Assembly: GCA_007571185.1 (NCBI GenBank)
Contig: RKRX01000018.1
Location: 1-6,032, forward strand
Length of the DNA stretch: 6,032 nucleotides
Direction: 5' to 3'
Origin: Oceanicaulis sp.
GTDB taxonomy: Bacteria > Pseudomonadota > Alphaproteobacteria > Caulobacterales > Maricaulaceae
The notes under the pieces were generated by a model. The model was not told the origin of the DNA, ran no database searches, and saw only the letters and a list, made by a program, of their open reading frames with translations. The position numbers and the translations under genes were made by a program. Positions 1 through 6,032 of this stretch are shown in pieces; the first letter of the stretch is position 1; each line of letters opens with the position of its first letter.

Positions 1-136
1 CTGCTAAATCCCCGTGAGTTTTATTACCGATGAGACGCATAGTGAAAATATTGCTTAATGTCATGGTGATAAGCTCGGGGTTCTCAGCAATCAGAAGGCT
101 AAGCCTTTGAGTAAATTCTTTATACAATTTCGACAT
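1..136 (-). CDS. N-terminal fragment of an accessory protein, possibly restriction-endonuclease-like (runs off left edge)
   Basis: An open frame of 45 codons begins at an ATG (bases 136-134) and leaves the window at base 1. It begins MSKLYKEFTQRLSLLIAENP and continues with a segment ending in RLIGNKTHGDLA. An in-frame TAA lies six codons upstream with no other start between, so this ATG is the likely start; I see no clear ribosome binding site. The residues look like a genuine soluble protein: alternating charged and hydrophobic positions, no signal peptide, no membrane segment. Composition is about 39% GC by hand count, clearly lower than the genes to the right, which suggests acquired DNA. 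The GNKTHGDLA stretch recalls the first helix of PD-(D/E)XK-type restriction enzymes, but this is memory of a pattern, with no catalytic motif in view. I am fairly sure that it is coding and unsure of its function. Confidence 0.6.
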   Translation of the reverse strand, partial: MSKLYKEFTQRLSLLIAENPELITMTLSNIFTMRLIGNKTHGDLA

Positions 137-373
137 TTGGCACTGATTTTCTTAACATTTTTCAGGTTGGTCTTCAGAGATTGAGATCTCTTACGGTACA
201 CGACTTATAGCAGAATCCTCCCCGTACCCAGGTGTCTGAAAGTGGCCATTTTGGGCGCTTCCATCGCCAAGCGTCAAAAGGCTTGCGCCCCTCGTTGCAA
301 GGGAGACGTGTGCCGTGGAGATATCCGCCAGCGCTTCTTACGCCATACAACCAGGTTTGCATAGCGAACTCTG

Positions 374-535
374 ATGCCCGGTTTGTGCGCCACCTTTCCT
401 ATTTTCGCCCGCACGGGTTGTTGGCTATCGGTCACTGCGGATGGCGTTGAAACCTTTCTGGAAGTGTTGACAGCCACCGTGGTTGTCCATACGCAGGTCA
501 GCGATGTTGAAGCCCATCCCGGTTGGGTATTATAA
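374..535 (+). CDS. Possible small ORF of 53 codons, unassigned
   Basis: An ATG at 374 opens a 53-residue frame that ends at TAA 533-535, 27 bases before the aminopeptidase start. The C-terminal half (ADGVETFLEVLTATVVVHTQ and what follows) has a protein-like residue mix and a valine-rich hydrophobic run. However, no ribosome binding site precedes the ATG, and an in-frame TAG lies only four codons upstream. The minus strand is also open across this interval, so the frame may be a chance opening or part of a decayed gene. I do not recognise a family. Confidence 0.15.
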   Translation: MPGLCATFPIFARTGCWLSVTADGVETFLEVLTATVVVHTQVSDVEAHPGWVL

Positions 536-536
536 C
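507..536 (+). promoter_or_regulatory. Candidate sigma70-type promoter for the aminopeptidase operon
   Basis: TTGAAG (507-512) and TATAAC (531-536) are separated by 18 bases and match the -35 and -10 consensus at 4 and 5 of 6 positions. Transcription would start near base 543, giving a leader of about 20 bases before the ATG at 563. A perfect TTGACA at 467-472 lies further upstream but lacks a good -10 partner at 16-18 bases. This is inferred from sequence match only. Confidence 0.3.
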
Positions 537-562
537 GTGAAAAACCATAGTGAGAATATCTG

Positions 563-1939
563 ATGTCTAATTTGTTCGCCGCCCCTTCCGTCTCCGCCCG
601 CGTTGCTCGACTGGTCTTTGAGGACAGTGTTCCGATCGCGATGATAGATACGCGGACGGCGACCGCCGCCGACCATGTGCGCGATAGCGGTTTTAGGGGG
701 CGCCCCGGCCAGGTGCTGATGATGCCGGGTGAACCCGGAGTGGACGCACTCGTGGGCGTCGGACGCGGTCGTTCCCCTTTCACAGCGGCGGATGCAGCGC
801 GGCGCTTGCCTGAGGGCGATTGGGTATTTGAAGACAAACTGCCAGAAGGTTGGAACCCCACCCAAACCGCCATTGCTTTCGCTCTGGGAGGCTATCAATT
901 CACCCGCTACAAAATGGCCAAGCGGGCGCCGGCGCGTCTTGTAATTCCCAGGGGTTGTGATGTGGAGCAAGCGGAACGGGTCGTTCGCGGCGCCATGCTG
1001 ACCCGCGATCTGGTCAACACGCCGGCCAACGACATGCTGCCTCGTCATCTTGAGGCTGAAACTCGCAAGCTCGCCAACGCTCATGACGCAGAGATACATG
1101 TCACCATAGGTGACGACCTGCTTGCCGAAAACTATCCGATGATCCACGCCGTAGGTCGGGCTTCGACGGATGCGCCGCGCCTGATTGAGCTTGAATGGGG
1201 CGATCCCTCCCATCCGCGTCTGGCGCTGGTGGGTAAAGGCGTGTGTTTTGATTCTGGAGGGTTGGATATCAAGTCTGCGAACGGCATGGCGTTGATGAAA
1301 AAGGACATGGGAGGCGCCGCCACCGTGCTGGGTTTGGCCGGTATGATTATGGACGCCCGGTTGCCGGTGCGTTTGCATGTGCTGATGCCGGCAGTGGAGA
1401 ATGCCATTGCAGGCAACGCCTTTCGCCCTGGCGACGTGCTTCGCAGCCGCAAGGGCTTGACTGTGGAGGTAGGCAATACTGACGCCGAAGGGCGCCTGGT
1501 TCTGGCGGACGCCCTTACACGGGCGGACGAGTCGGAACCGGAACTTCTCATCGACATCGCCACTCTTACCGGGGCGGCTCGGGTGGCCATGGGTCCGGAT
1601 GTGCCTCCATTCTATACCGACAATGCCGAAATCGCCGAACGGGTGACCGAGGCGGGCGCGCAGGTGGATGACCCGGTGTGGCGGCTGCCGCTGTGGGGTC
1701 GATATGATGACTGGTTGAACAGTGACATCGCAGATCTGAGCTCGACCGGGCGGAGCCGGTTCGCCGGCTCAATCACCGCTGCACTCTTTCTCAGGCGCTT
1801 CGTATCCGATGCGAAAGCCTGGGCGCATTTTGATATTTTCGCCTGGACGCCGACAGCGCGCCCGGGGCGTCCTGTCGGTGGAGAAATGCAGGCGGGCCGC
1901 GCCCTCTACGCCTATCTCAAGACCCGGTTCGCAGATTGA
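563..1939 (+). CDS. Leucyl aminopeptidase family protein (peptidase M17)
   Basis: This 458-residue protein is a cytosolic di-metal aminopeptidase of family M17, which removes N-terminal residues from short peptides; the family works as hexamers. The C-terminal catalytic domain (about 145-458) holds the full active-site set. Metal ligands correspond to K225 and D230 in VGKGVCFDSGG, D248 in KKDMGGAA, and D307 and E309 in NTDAEGR. The catalytic pair is K237 and R311. Residues 1-140 are the variable N-terminal domain, shorter than in E. coli PepA but normal for this subgroup. There is no signal peptide. An in-frame TGA at 551-553 restricts the start to the ATG at 563; a weak AGTGAG (549-554) sits 8 bases before it. 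The stop lies 6 bases ahead of the NlpC/P60 gene, so the two are probably co-transcribed. Family assignment is very secure; exact substrate preference is not visible. Confidence 0.96.
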   Translation: MSNLFAAPSVSARVARLVFEDSVPIAMIDTRTATAADHVRDSGFRGRPGQVLMMPGEPGVDALVGVGRGRSPFTAADAARRLPEGDWVFEDKLPEGWNPTQTAIAFALGGYQFTRYKMAKRAPARLVIPRGCDVEQAERVVRGAMLTRDLVNTPANDMLPRHLEAETRKLANAHDAEIHVTIGDDLLAENYPMIHAVGRASTDAPRLIELEWGDPSHPRLALVGKGVCFDSGGLDIKSANGMALMKKDMGGAATVLGLAGMIMDARLPVRLHVLMPAVENAIAGNAFRPGDVLRSRKGLTVEVGNTDAEGRLVLADALTRADESEPELLIDIATLTGAARVAMGPDVPPFYTDNAEIAERVTEAGAQVDDPVWRLPLWGRYDDWLNSDIADLSSTGRSRFAGSITAALFLRRFVSDAKAWAHFDIFAWTPTARPGRPVGGEMQAGRALYAYLKTRFAD

Positions 1940-1945
1940 TCCCCC

Positions 1946-2734
1946 ATGTCCATCCCCTATCAGGTTACGGCGGGTGTCACTGCCTTGCGTCGCACCCCGG
2001 CCGATGACGGCGCTATGGATACCCAGCTGCTGGCGGGTGAGATGTTTCATGTGGAATGTGAAAACAGGGGGTGGGGTTTCGGAAAAGCCAGCCTGGATGA
2101 TTATCAGGGTTGGGTGGATATGACCGCGCTGTCAAGCCTGGTGCTGATCCCCACGCACACCGTTAGCGTGCTGCGCACCTATGTATATTCCGCACCGGAT
2201 CTAAAAAGCGCGCCCATCTGTCTGATCTCGCTGAACGCTAAAATCCCCAGCGGGCGGCGATCGGGGCGCTTCATTGAGGCCCAGCGCATGGGATGGGTGT
2301 TTGAAGGCCATTTACGGCCTGTGGGCGACCCGGTGGAGCTTGATTGGGTATGGGTGGCTGAGCGCTTTGAACACACGCCCTATCTGTGGGGCGGCAAGGA
2401 AAGTTTGGGGCTGGATTGTTCGGGACTGATCCAGAGCGCCATGGAGGCTGGAGGTCAGCTTGCGCCGCGCGATTCCGGGCCTCAGCACCAGTGGGTGAAA
2501 GCGCACTGGCGTGAAGTGGAGATAAAGCCGGACTTTTCTGGACTTCGCCGCGGAGACCTGGTGTTCTGGCCGGGGCATGTGGGTGTCATGACGGACGAGA
2601 CTCATCTGCTGCACGCCAACAGCGTCCATATGCGAACCATCAAGGAAAATCTGTCGCGCGCCGTACGCCGGATCGCTCACCATCACGCGGCTTTGCGCGG
2701 AATCTATCGCGCCCCTGGCGCCGACGGAAAGTGA
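1946..2734 (+). CDS. SH3 domain plus NlpC/P60 cysteine peptidase, YkfC-like
   Basis: This 262-residue protein has bacterial SH3-type modules over about residues 5-125 and a C-terminal NlpC/P60 (C40) domain from about 130. The catalytic cysteine is C158 in GLDCSGL, followed by H211 in WPGHVGV and H223 in LLHANS. The spacings C to H (53) and H to H (12), and an Asp-Ser pair 18-19 residues after the cysteine (D176-S177, in PRDSGPQ), equal those I recall for Bacillus YkfC. YkfC cleaves the D-Glu to diamino-acid bond of wall peptides that carry a free N-terminal L-Ala. No signal peptide or membrane segment is present, so it should act in the cytoplasm on imported muropeptides rather than on the intact wall. 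It starts 6 bases after the aminopeptidase stop with no ribosome binding site of its own beyond a C-run, suggesting translational coupling. Family membership is secure; the YkfC-type specificity is inference. Confidence 0.93.
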   Translation: MSIPYQVTAGVTALRRTPADDGAMDTQLLAGEMFHVECENRGWGFGKASLDDYQGWVDMTALSSLVLIPTHTVSVLRTYVYSAPDLKSAPICLISLNAKIPSGRRSGRFIEAQRMGWVFEGHLRPVGDPVELDWVWVAERFEHTPYLWGGKESLGLDCSGLIQSAMEAGGQLAPRDSGPQHQWVKAHWREVEIKPDFSGLRRGDLVFWPGHVGVMTDETHLLHANSVHMRTIKENLSRAVRRIAHHHAALRGIYRAPGADGK

Positions 2735-2833
2735 ACAAAGGTTCGCTGTGCGCACCGTGAATGCGGCTGCGAGCGAAATTGGCGCACTGCACCCCGGCGC
2801 GTCGGTCATTGAAGCGCCATGCGAACGCCGAGG
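2735..2833. other. Convergent intergenic gap without a clear terminator
   Basis: These 99 bases lie between two converging genes. The palindrome GTGCGCAC at 2748-2755 and loose inverted repeats (TTCGCT/AGCGAA; GGCGC/GCGCC) are visible. No stem is strong and compact, and none is followed by a T-run on either strand. Termination here may be Rho-dependent, or transcripts of the two units may overlap. Confidence 0.55.
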
Positions 2834-5800
2834 TCAGGGCTGGCGTGTCCCGGCGGTGAACCCTCCGCCGCCGGGAGTCTCGATCTCCAGTCGGTCTCCC
2901 GCCGACACATCCACCTGAAACAGGGCGGGCAAGTGTTTGCACACGCCAGACCGGCGGATAATGCGTTGTTTTCCGGGCGCCCCGGCGCCTCCATCCTGCA
3001 AACCCCGGGGCTGAACAGCGCGCCGCCCGGAGAGCAGTGCGGCCTGCATAGGTTCGAGAAACATCACACTGCGGAAAGACCCGTCCCCGCCCGGGAAGTC
3101 TCCCGATCCGCCCGAACCCCGTCTGATGGCGTGCGCCATGACCCGAACCGGATAGCGTGCTTCCAGAATTTCAGGGTCGGTGAGCCGGGAATTGGTCATG
3201 TGGGTATGGACGGCGCTGGCGCCTGCAAAGCCTGATCCATCCATCCGCAGTCCTGCGCCCGCACCGCCGCAAAGTGTCTCATAATACTGACGGGTCGCAT
3301 CACCGAAGGTGAAATTGTTCATACTCCCCTGGGCGCAGGCCATTCGACCCATAGCCATGAACAAAGCGTCCACCACCAGCTGGCTGGTTTCTACATTCCC
3401 CGCTACCACCGCCGCCGGGTGAACCGGGTTTAAGAGAGAGCCTTCCGGCACAATCAGGGTGATGGGCTTCAGACAGCCCTCATTGAGGGGGATGGCGTCA
3501 TTGACCAGACAGCGTAATACATAGAGCACTGCCGCACGGGTCACTGCGCCAGGGGCGTTGAAATTGCCCGGGCGCTGTTCGCTGGTTCCGGTGAAGTCGA
3601 TAACGGCGGAGCGCGCGTCATGATCGACGGTGATTTTCACCCGTATCACTGCGCCGTCATCCAGCGCCATCTCCGCTTCACCATCTGTCAACGCGCCGAT
3701 CACGCGACGCACGGCACGTTCGGCATTGTCCTGGATATGGCCCATATAGGCGCGGACAACGGCGACGCCCTCACTGGTATTGAGTCTCACTAACTCGGAA
3801 GCGCCCTTGACGCAGGCTGCAAGCTGGGCTTTGAGGTCGGCGAGGTTCTGTTCAGGGTTGCGCGCCGGGTAACGTCCCGATTCAAGCACTTGCCGGACAG
3901 CAGCTTCTTCGAACCGGTTTCCAGAGAGGATTTTCACACTGTTAAAGACCACCCCTTCCTCTTCAATATGCGTGGAAAAAGGCGGTATAGAACCCGGTGC
4001 GACGCCGCCGATATCGGCATGGTGTCCCCTTGCCGCCACATAGAACATGCGTGCGCCGGTTGCGTCACAGACCGGCCGGATGACAGTGACATCGGGCAGA
4101 TGTGTGCCGCCGCTGTAGGGCGCGTTCACCGCCACGGCGTCTCCGGGGCCGAGGTCGGGATGGGCGGATACTGCTGCACGCACGCTGGCCGACATGGAGC
4201 CCAGATGCACCGGCATATGCGGCGCATTGGCGACCAACCCGCCTTCAGCGTCAAAGACTGCACAGGAAAAGTCCAATCTTTCCCTGATGTTTACAGAATG
4301 GGCCGTACGTTCAAGCACGACACCCATCTGCTCGGCGATGGACATGAAACGCCGGTTGAACAGTTCCAGTCGAATGGGATCAAGGCTCGTATCGCCTTTT
4401 CGAAGCTCGCCTGTATTGTCATGGGTGAGCACCAGCATGCCATCACTCTGTCGGTTCACGCGCCATCCCCGGTCCACCACAAGGGTCTGGTTGGTGTCCA
4501 TGATCAGGGCGGGTCCCGTCACGCACGCGCCTGCGCCCAGATCATCAAGCGTGAAGACAGGCAGCGTTTGGGGGGCGCCGTCTACAGACATAACCGCTTC
4601 ACCTGTGAGGACAGGCGGTCCATTCTGAGGTGGCGGATGAGACCCCGATGGCGTGGCGCCGGCGGGGGCGCCTTCACTTTCACAGGCCACCGAATCCACA
4701 ACCAGCGCGGCGCTTTCGGGGGTGAAGCCGAACAACCGGACATGGGCGGCCTTAAACGCTGAGCCTATCTCTGCTTGGCTTCCCCAGGGGATGGCCAGAG
4801 CGGTGTCAGAGCCTTGAACGCGAAGGCGGATTTCTTTGCGGGGCTGAATATTTCGCGCCTTCTGCCTGTTAAGCGCGTCATGACACTGGATCTGAAGACG
4901 GTTGAGCATAGAGGCTGCACGTGCAAATCCAGCGTCATCAAATGCGATTTCCAGCCCGGCTTCACGCAATGTCCGCAAGGGCGCCAGTCCAATGCCATAG
5001 GCGGACAGGAGCCCGGCCTGTGGATGAATGAGAACGGTGCGCATGCCCAGGGCTTCAGCCACCTTACAGGCATGCTGGCCTCCGGCGCCGCCAAAGGCGT
5101 TGAGCGCATAGCCGCGAGGGTCCACGCCCTGGGCGATGGAGATTTGCTTGATCGCGTCCGCGATGGCTTCGGTGGCCACGGCCAGAAAACCTTCCGCAGC
5201 CGCCTCCGGGCTTTCAAGTCCCATCTCTTCAGCCAAGGTGTTCAGTGCAGCCCGGGCGGCGTCAACATCAAGCCTCTGATGACGGTCAGGCCCGAAAACT
5301 GCAGGGAACCAGTCGGGTTGGATCCGGCCCAGCACCACATTGGCGTCTGTCAGAGTCGCCGGTCCGCCCCACCCATAGCAGGCCGGCCCCGGATCGGCGC
5401 CAGCGCTGCGCGGCCCCATTCGGGCGCGCTCTCCATCAAACGCCAGAACGGAGCCGCCGCCGGCGGCGACCGTGTGCACGCTGAGCATGGGCGCCCGCAG
5501 CACGCGGCCATCGAGACAGGCCATCTCGGTACGGGCATAGGCGTCACCGTCATAACGTGACACGTCGGTGGACGTGCCGCCCATGTCAAGCCCGATCACC
5601 TGAGGATAGCCTGCCGCCTTCGCGGTCAGGGCCATGCCCACCACGCCCCCCGCCGGACCGGAGAGTACGGCGTTGCGCGCTCGAAAGTTTTTTGTATCCG
5701 AAAGACCTCCGCTTGACTGCATGAAATATAAGGGTGCGTCTGCAAGACCGCGATCCATATGCTCCACGTATTCACGCACAACCGGTTCGAGATAGGCATC

Positions 5801-6032
5801 GATAACAGTTGTGGAAGCGCGCGGCGCCAGTTTGATCAGGGGGCTGGCCTCGCTGGAGAGGGTGATATGCTTAAATCCGGTTGTGCGCGCCAGTTCCAGC
5901 AGACATTGTTCATGTTCATTATTTGCATACGAATTAAGAAGTGCGATGGCGACGCTGTCAAATCCGTCTATACGCGCCTTCTCCAGCGCCCGCCTAGCCG
6001 CCAGAGTGTCCACAGGCGTGACCTCTTCACCC
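2834..6032 (-). CDS. Hydantoinase/5-oxoprolinase family protein, fused HyuA-HyuB, 5' end outside window
   Basis: The minus-strand frame is open for 1065 codons and leaves the window at the right edge. A GTG at 6013 could be taken as a start, but the frame continues upstream (GEEVTP before it) with family-typical residues, so perhaps 130 N-terminal residues are missing. 5-Oxoprolinase hydrolyses 5-oxo-L-proline to glutamate with ATP in the cytosol. Numbering from the first complete codon: the HyuA part (about 1-545) carries the ASKHA-type phosphate motif MGGTSTDV (150-157), SVHTVAAGGGS (184-194) and SAGADPGPACYG (209-220). The HyuB part (from about 551) carries RGHHADIGG (668-676), AYMGHIQDNAE (761-771), YYETLCGGAGAG (916-927) and the terminal TPGGGGF (1052-1058). 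Single-chain fusion, THIEEEGVVF and MGHIQ favour 5-oxoprolinase over two-subunit N-methylhydantoinase or acetone carboxylase relatives. No frameshift or missing block is seen. Exact substrate remains inferred. Confidence 0.93.
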   Translation of the reverse strand, partial: GEEVTPVDTLAARRALEKARIDGFDSVAIALLNSYANNEHEQCLLELARTTGFKHITLSSEASPLIKLAPRASTTVIDAYLEPVVREYVEHMDRGLADAPLYFMQSSGGLSDTKNFRARNAVLSGPAGGVVGMALTAKAAGYPQVIGLDMGGTSTDVSRYDGDAYARTEMACLDGRVLRAPMLSVHTVAAGGGSVLAFDGERARMGPRSAGADPGPACYGWGGPATLTDANVVLGRIQPDWFPAVFGPDRHQRLDVDAARAALNTLAEEMGLESPEAAAEGFLAVATEAIADAIKQISIAQGVDPRGYALNAFGGAGGQHACKVAEALGMRTVLIHPQAGLLSAYGIGLAPLRTLREAGLEIAFDDAGFARAASMLNRLQIQCHDALNRQKARNIQPRKEIRLRVQGSDTALAIPWGSQAEIGSAFKAAHVRLFGFTPESAALVVDSVACESEGAPAGATPSGSHPPPQNGPPVLTGEAVMSVDGAPQTLPVFTLDDLGAGACVTGPALIMDTNQTLVVDRGWRVNRQSDGMLVLTHDNTGELRKGDTSLDPIRLELFNRRFMSIAEQMGVVLERTAHSVNIRERLDFSCAVFDAEGGLVANAPHMPVHLGSMSASVRAAVSAHPDLGPGDAVAVNAPYSGGTHLPDVTVIRPVCDATGARMFYVAARGHHADIGGVAPGSIPPFSTHIEEEGVVFNSVKILSGNRFEEAAVRQVLESGRYPARNPEQNLADLKAQLAACVKGASELVRLNTSEGVAVVRAYMGHIQDNAERAVRRVIGALTDGEAEMALDDGAVIRVKITVDHDARSAVIDFTGTSEQRPGNFNAPGAVTRAAVLYVLRCLVNDAIPLNEGCLKPITLIVPEGSLLNPVHPAAVVAGNVETSQLVVDALFMAMGRMACAQGSMNNFTFGDATRQYYETLCGGAGAGLRMDGSGFAGASAVHTHMTNSRLTDPEILEARYPVRVMAHAIRRGSGGSGDFPGGDGSFRSVMFLEPMQAALLSGRRAVQPRGLQDGGAGAPGKQRIIRRSGVCKHLPALFQVDVSAGDRLEIETPGGGGFTAGTRQP

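Larger units (their letters stand above)
137..562. other. Intergenic spacer without a convincing gene
   Basis: This 426-base stretch separates the divergent left-edge gene from the aminopeptidase. Several short frames are open on both strands, including a 62-codon minus frame (362-174) and a 72-codon plus frame (232-450). None has a ribosome binding site or a recognisable domain, and they overlap one another. Short inverted repeats are present: AGAGAT/ATCTCT at 176-191 with a 4-base loop, GGTAC/GTACC at 195-228, and CTTGC/GCAAG at 282-301. None is followed by a T-run, so none looks like an intrinsic terminator. On the minus strand CTTATA at 204-209 reads as TATAAG and could be a -10 box for the left-edge gene, but no good -35 accompanies it. 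The stretch may be a decayed gene or mobile-element remnant; I could not assign it. Confidence 0.6.

Noticed and set aside
176..191. Hairpin AGAGAT-TGAG-ATCTCT as a terminator
   Set aside because: The stem is only 6 bp and AT-rich, and no T-run follows on either strand.
467..495. Perfect TTGACA at 467-472 as the main promoter
   Set aside because: The bases at 16-18 spacing (around ATACGC/TACGCA) are a poor -10; the pair at 507-536 fits better and sits closer to the start codon.
530..1378. Minus-strand open frame of 282 codons across the aminopeptidase
   Set aside because: It overlaps the conserved M17 coding frame, has a low-plausibility composition rich in His, Arg and Gln, and shows no recognisable domain.
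2755..2930. Plus-strand frame continuing past the NlpC/P60 stop
   Set aside because: It runs antisense into the conserved C-terminus of the 5-oxoprolinase gene, lacks a ribosome binding site and has no recognisable domain.
3890..5560. Two long plus-strand open frames (3890-4762, 290 codons; 4775-5560, 261 codons) opposite the 5-oxoprolinase gene
   Set aside because: Their residue content is rich in His, Arg, Cys and Gly with no domain-like pattern. The minus-strand frame carries continuous family motifs across the same bases, so these are antisense shadows of a GC-rich gene.
2834..6013. GTG at 6013 as the true start of the 5-oxoprolinase-like protein
   Set aside because: The frame stays open to the window edge with family-typical residues upstream, and the family's N-terminal segment would otherwise be missing.

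Overview
The window looks like a piece of a moderately GC-rich proteobacterial chromosome, most likely alphaproteobacterial. I infer this from the style of the M17 aminopeptidase, from its pairing with an NlpC/P60 gene, and from overall composition; nothing here fixes genus or species. I see no rRNA, tRNA, CRISPR array or complete mobile element.

Layout. (1) Bases 1-136, minus strand: the first 45 codons of a gene that leaves the window on the left. It is visibly more AT-rich (about 39% GC by hand count) than the rest and looks like accessory DNA. Its start resembles the N-terminal helix region of a nuclease or restriction-type protein, but that is only a weak suggestion. (2) Bases 137-562: a 426-base spacer with no convincing gene. 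It holds one open 53-codon frame, a few short hairpins, and a plausible promoter at its right end. (3) Bases 563-2734, plus strand: a two-gene unit, an M17 leucyl-aminopeptidase-type enzyme followed after 6 bases by a cytoplasmic-looking SH3 + NlpC/P60 peptidase. The NlpC/P60 catalytic residues have the spacing of YkfC, the gamma-D-glutamyl-L-diamino acid endopeptidase of wall-peptide recycling. (4) Bases 2735-2833: a 99-base convergent gap with no recognisable intrinsic terminator. (5) Bases 2834-6032, minus strand: most of a large fused HyuA+HyuB protein of the 5-oxoprolinase type, whose N-terminus lies beyond the right edge.

How the genes may fit together. The NlpC/P60 enzyme could release L-Ala-D-Glu-type fragments from muropeptides, and the M17 enzyme could trim short peptides to amino acids. 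The convergent 5-oxoprolinase-like enzyme would turn pyroglutamate, a spontaneous cyclisation product of glutamyl peptides and glutamine, into glutamate with ATP. All three then belong to salvage of peptide and glutamyl compounds in the cytoplasm. The first two form an operon-like pair; the link to the third is conjecture.

I found no clearly new system. The least explained part is the left 560 bases, where an atypical gene start and an unassigned spacer abut ordinary chromosomal genes.
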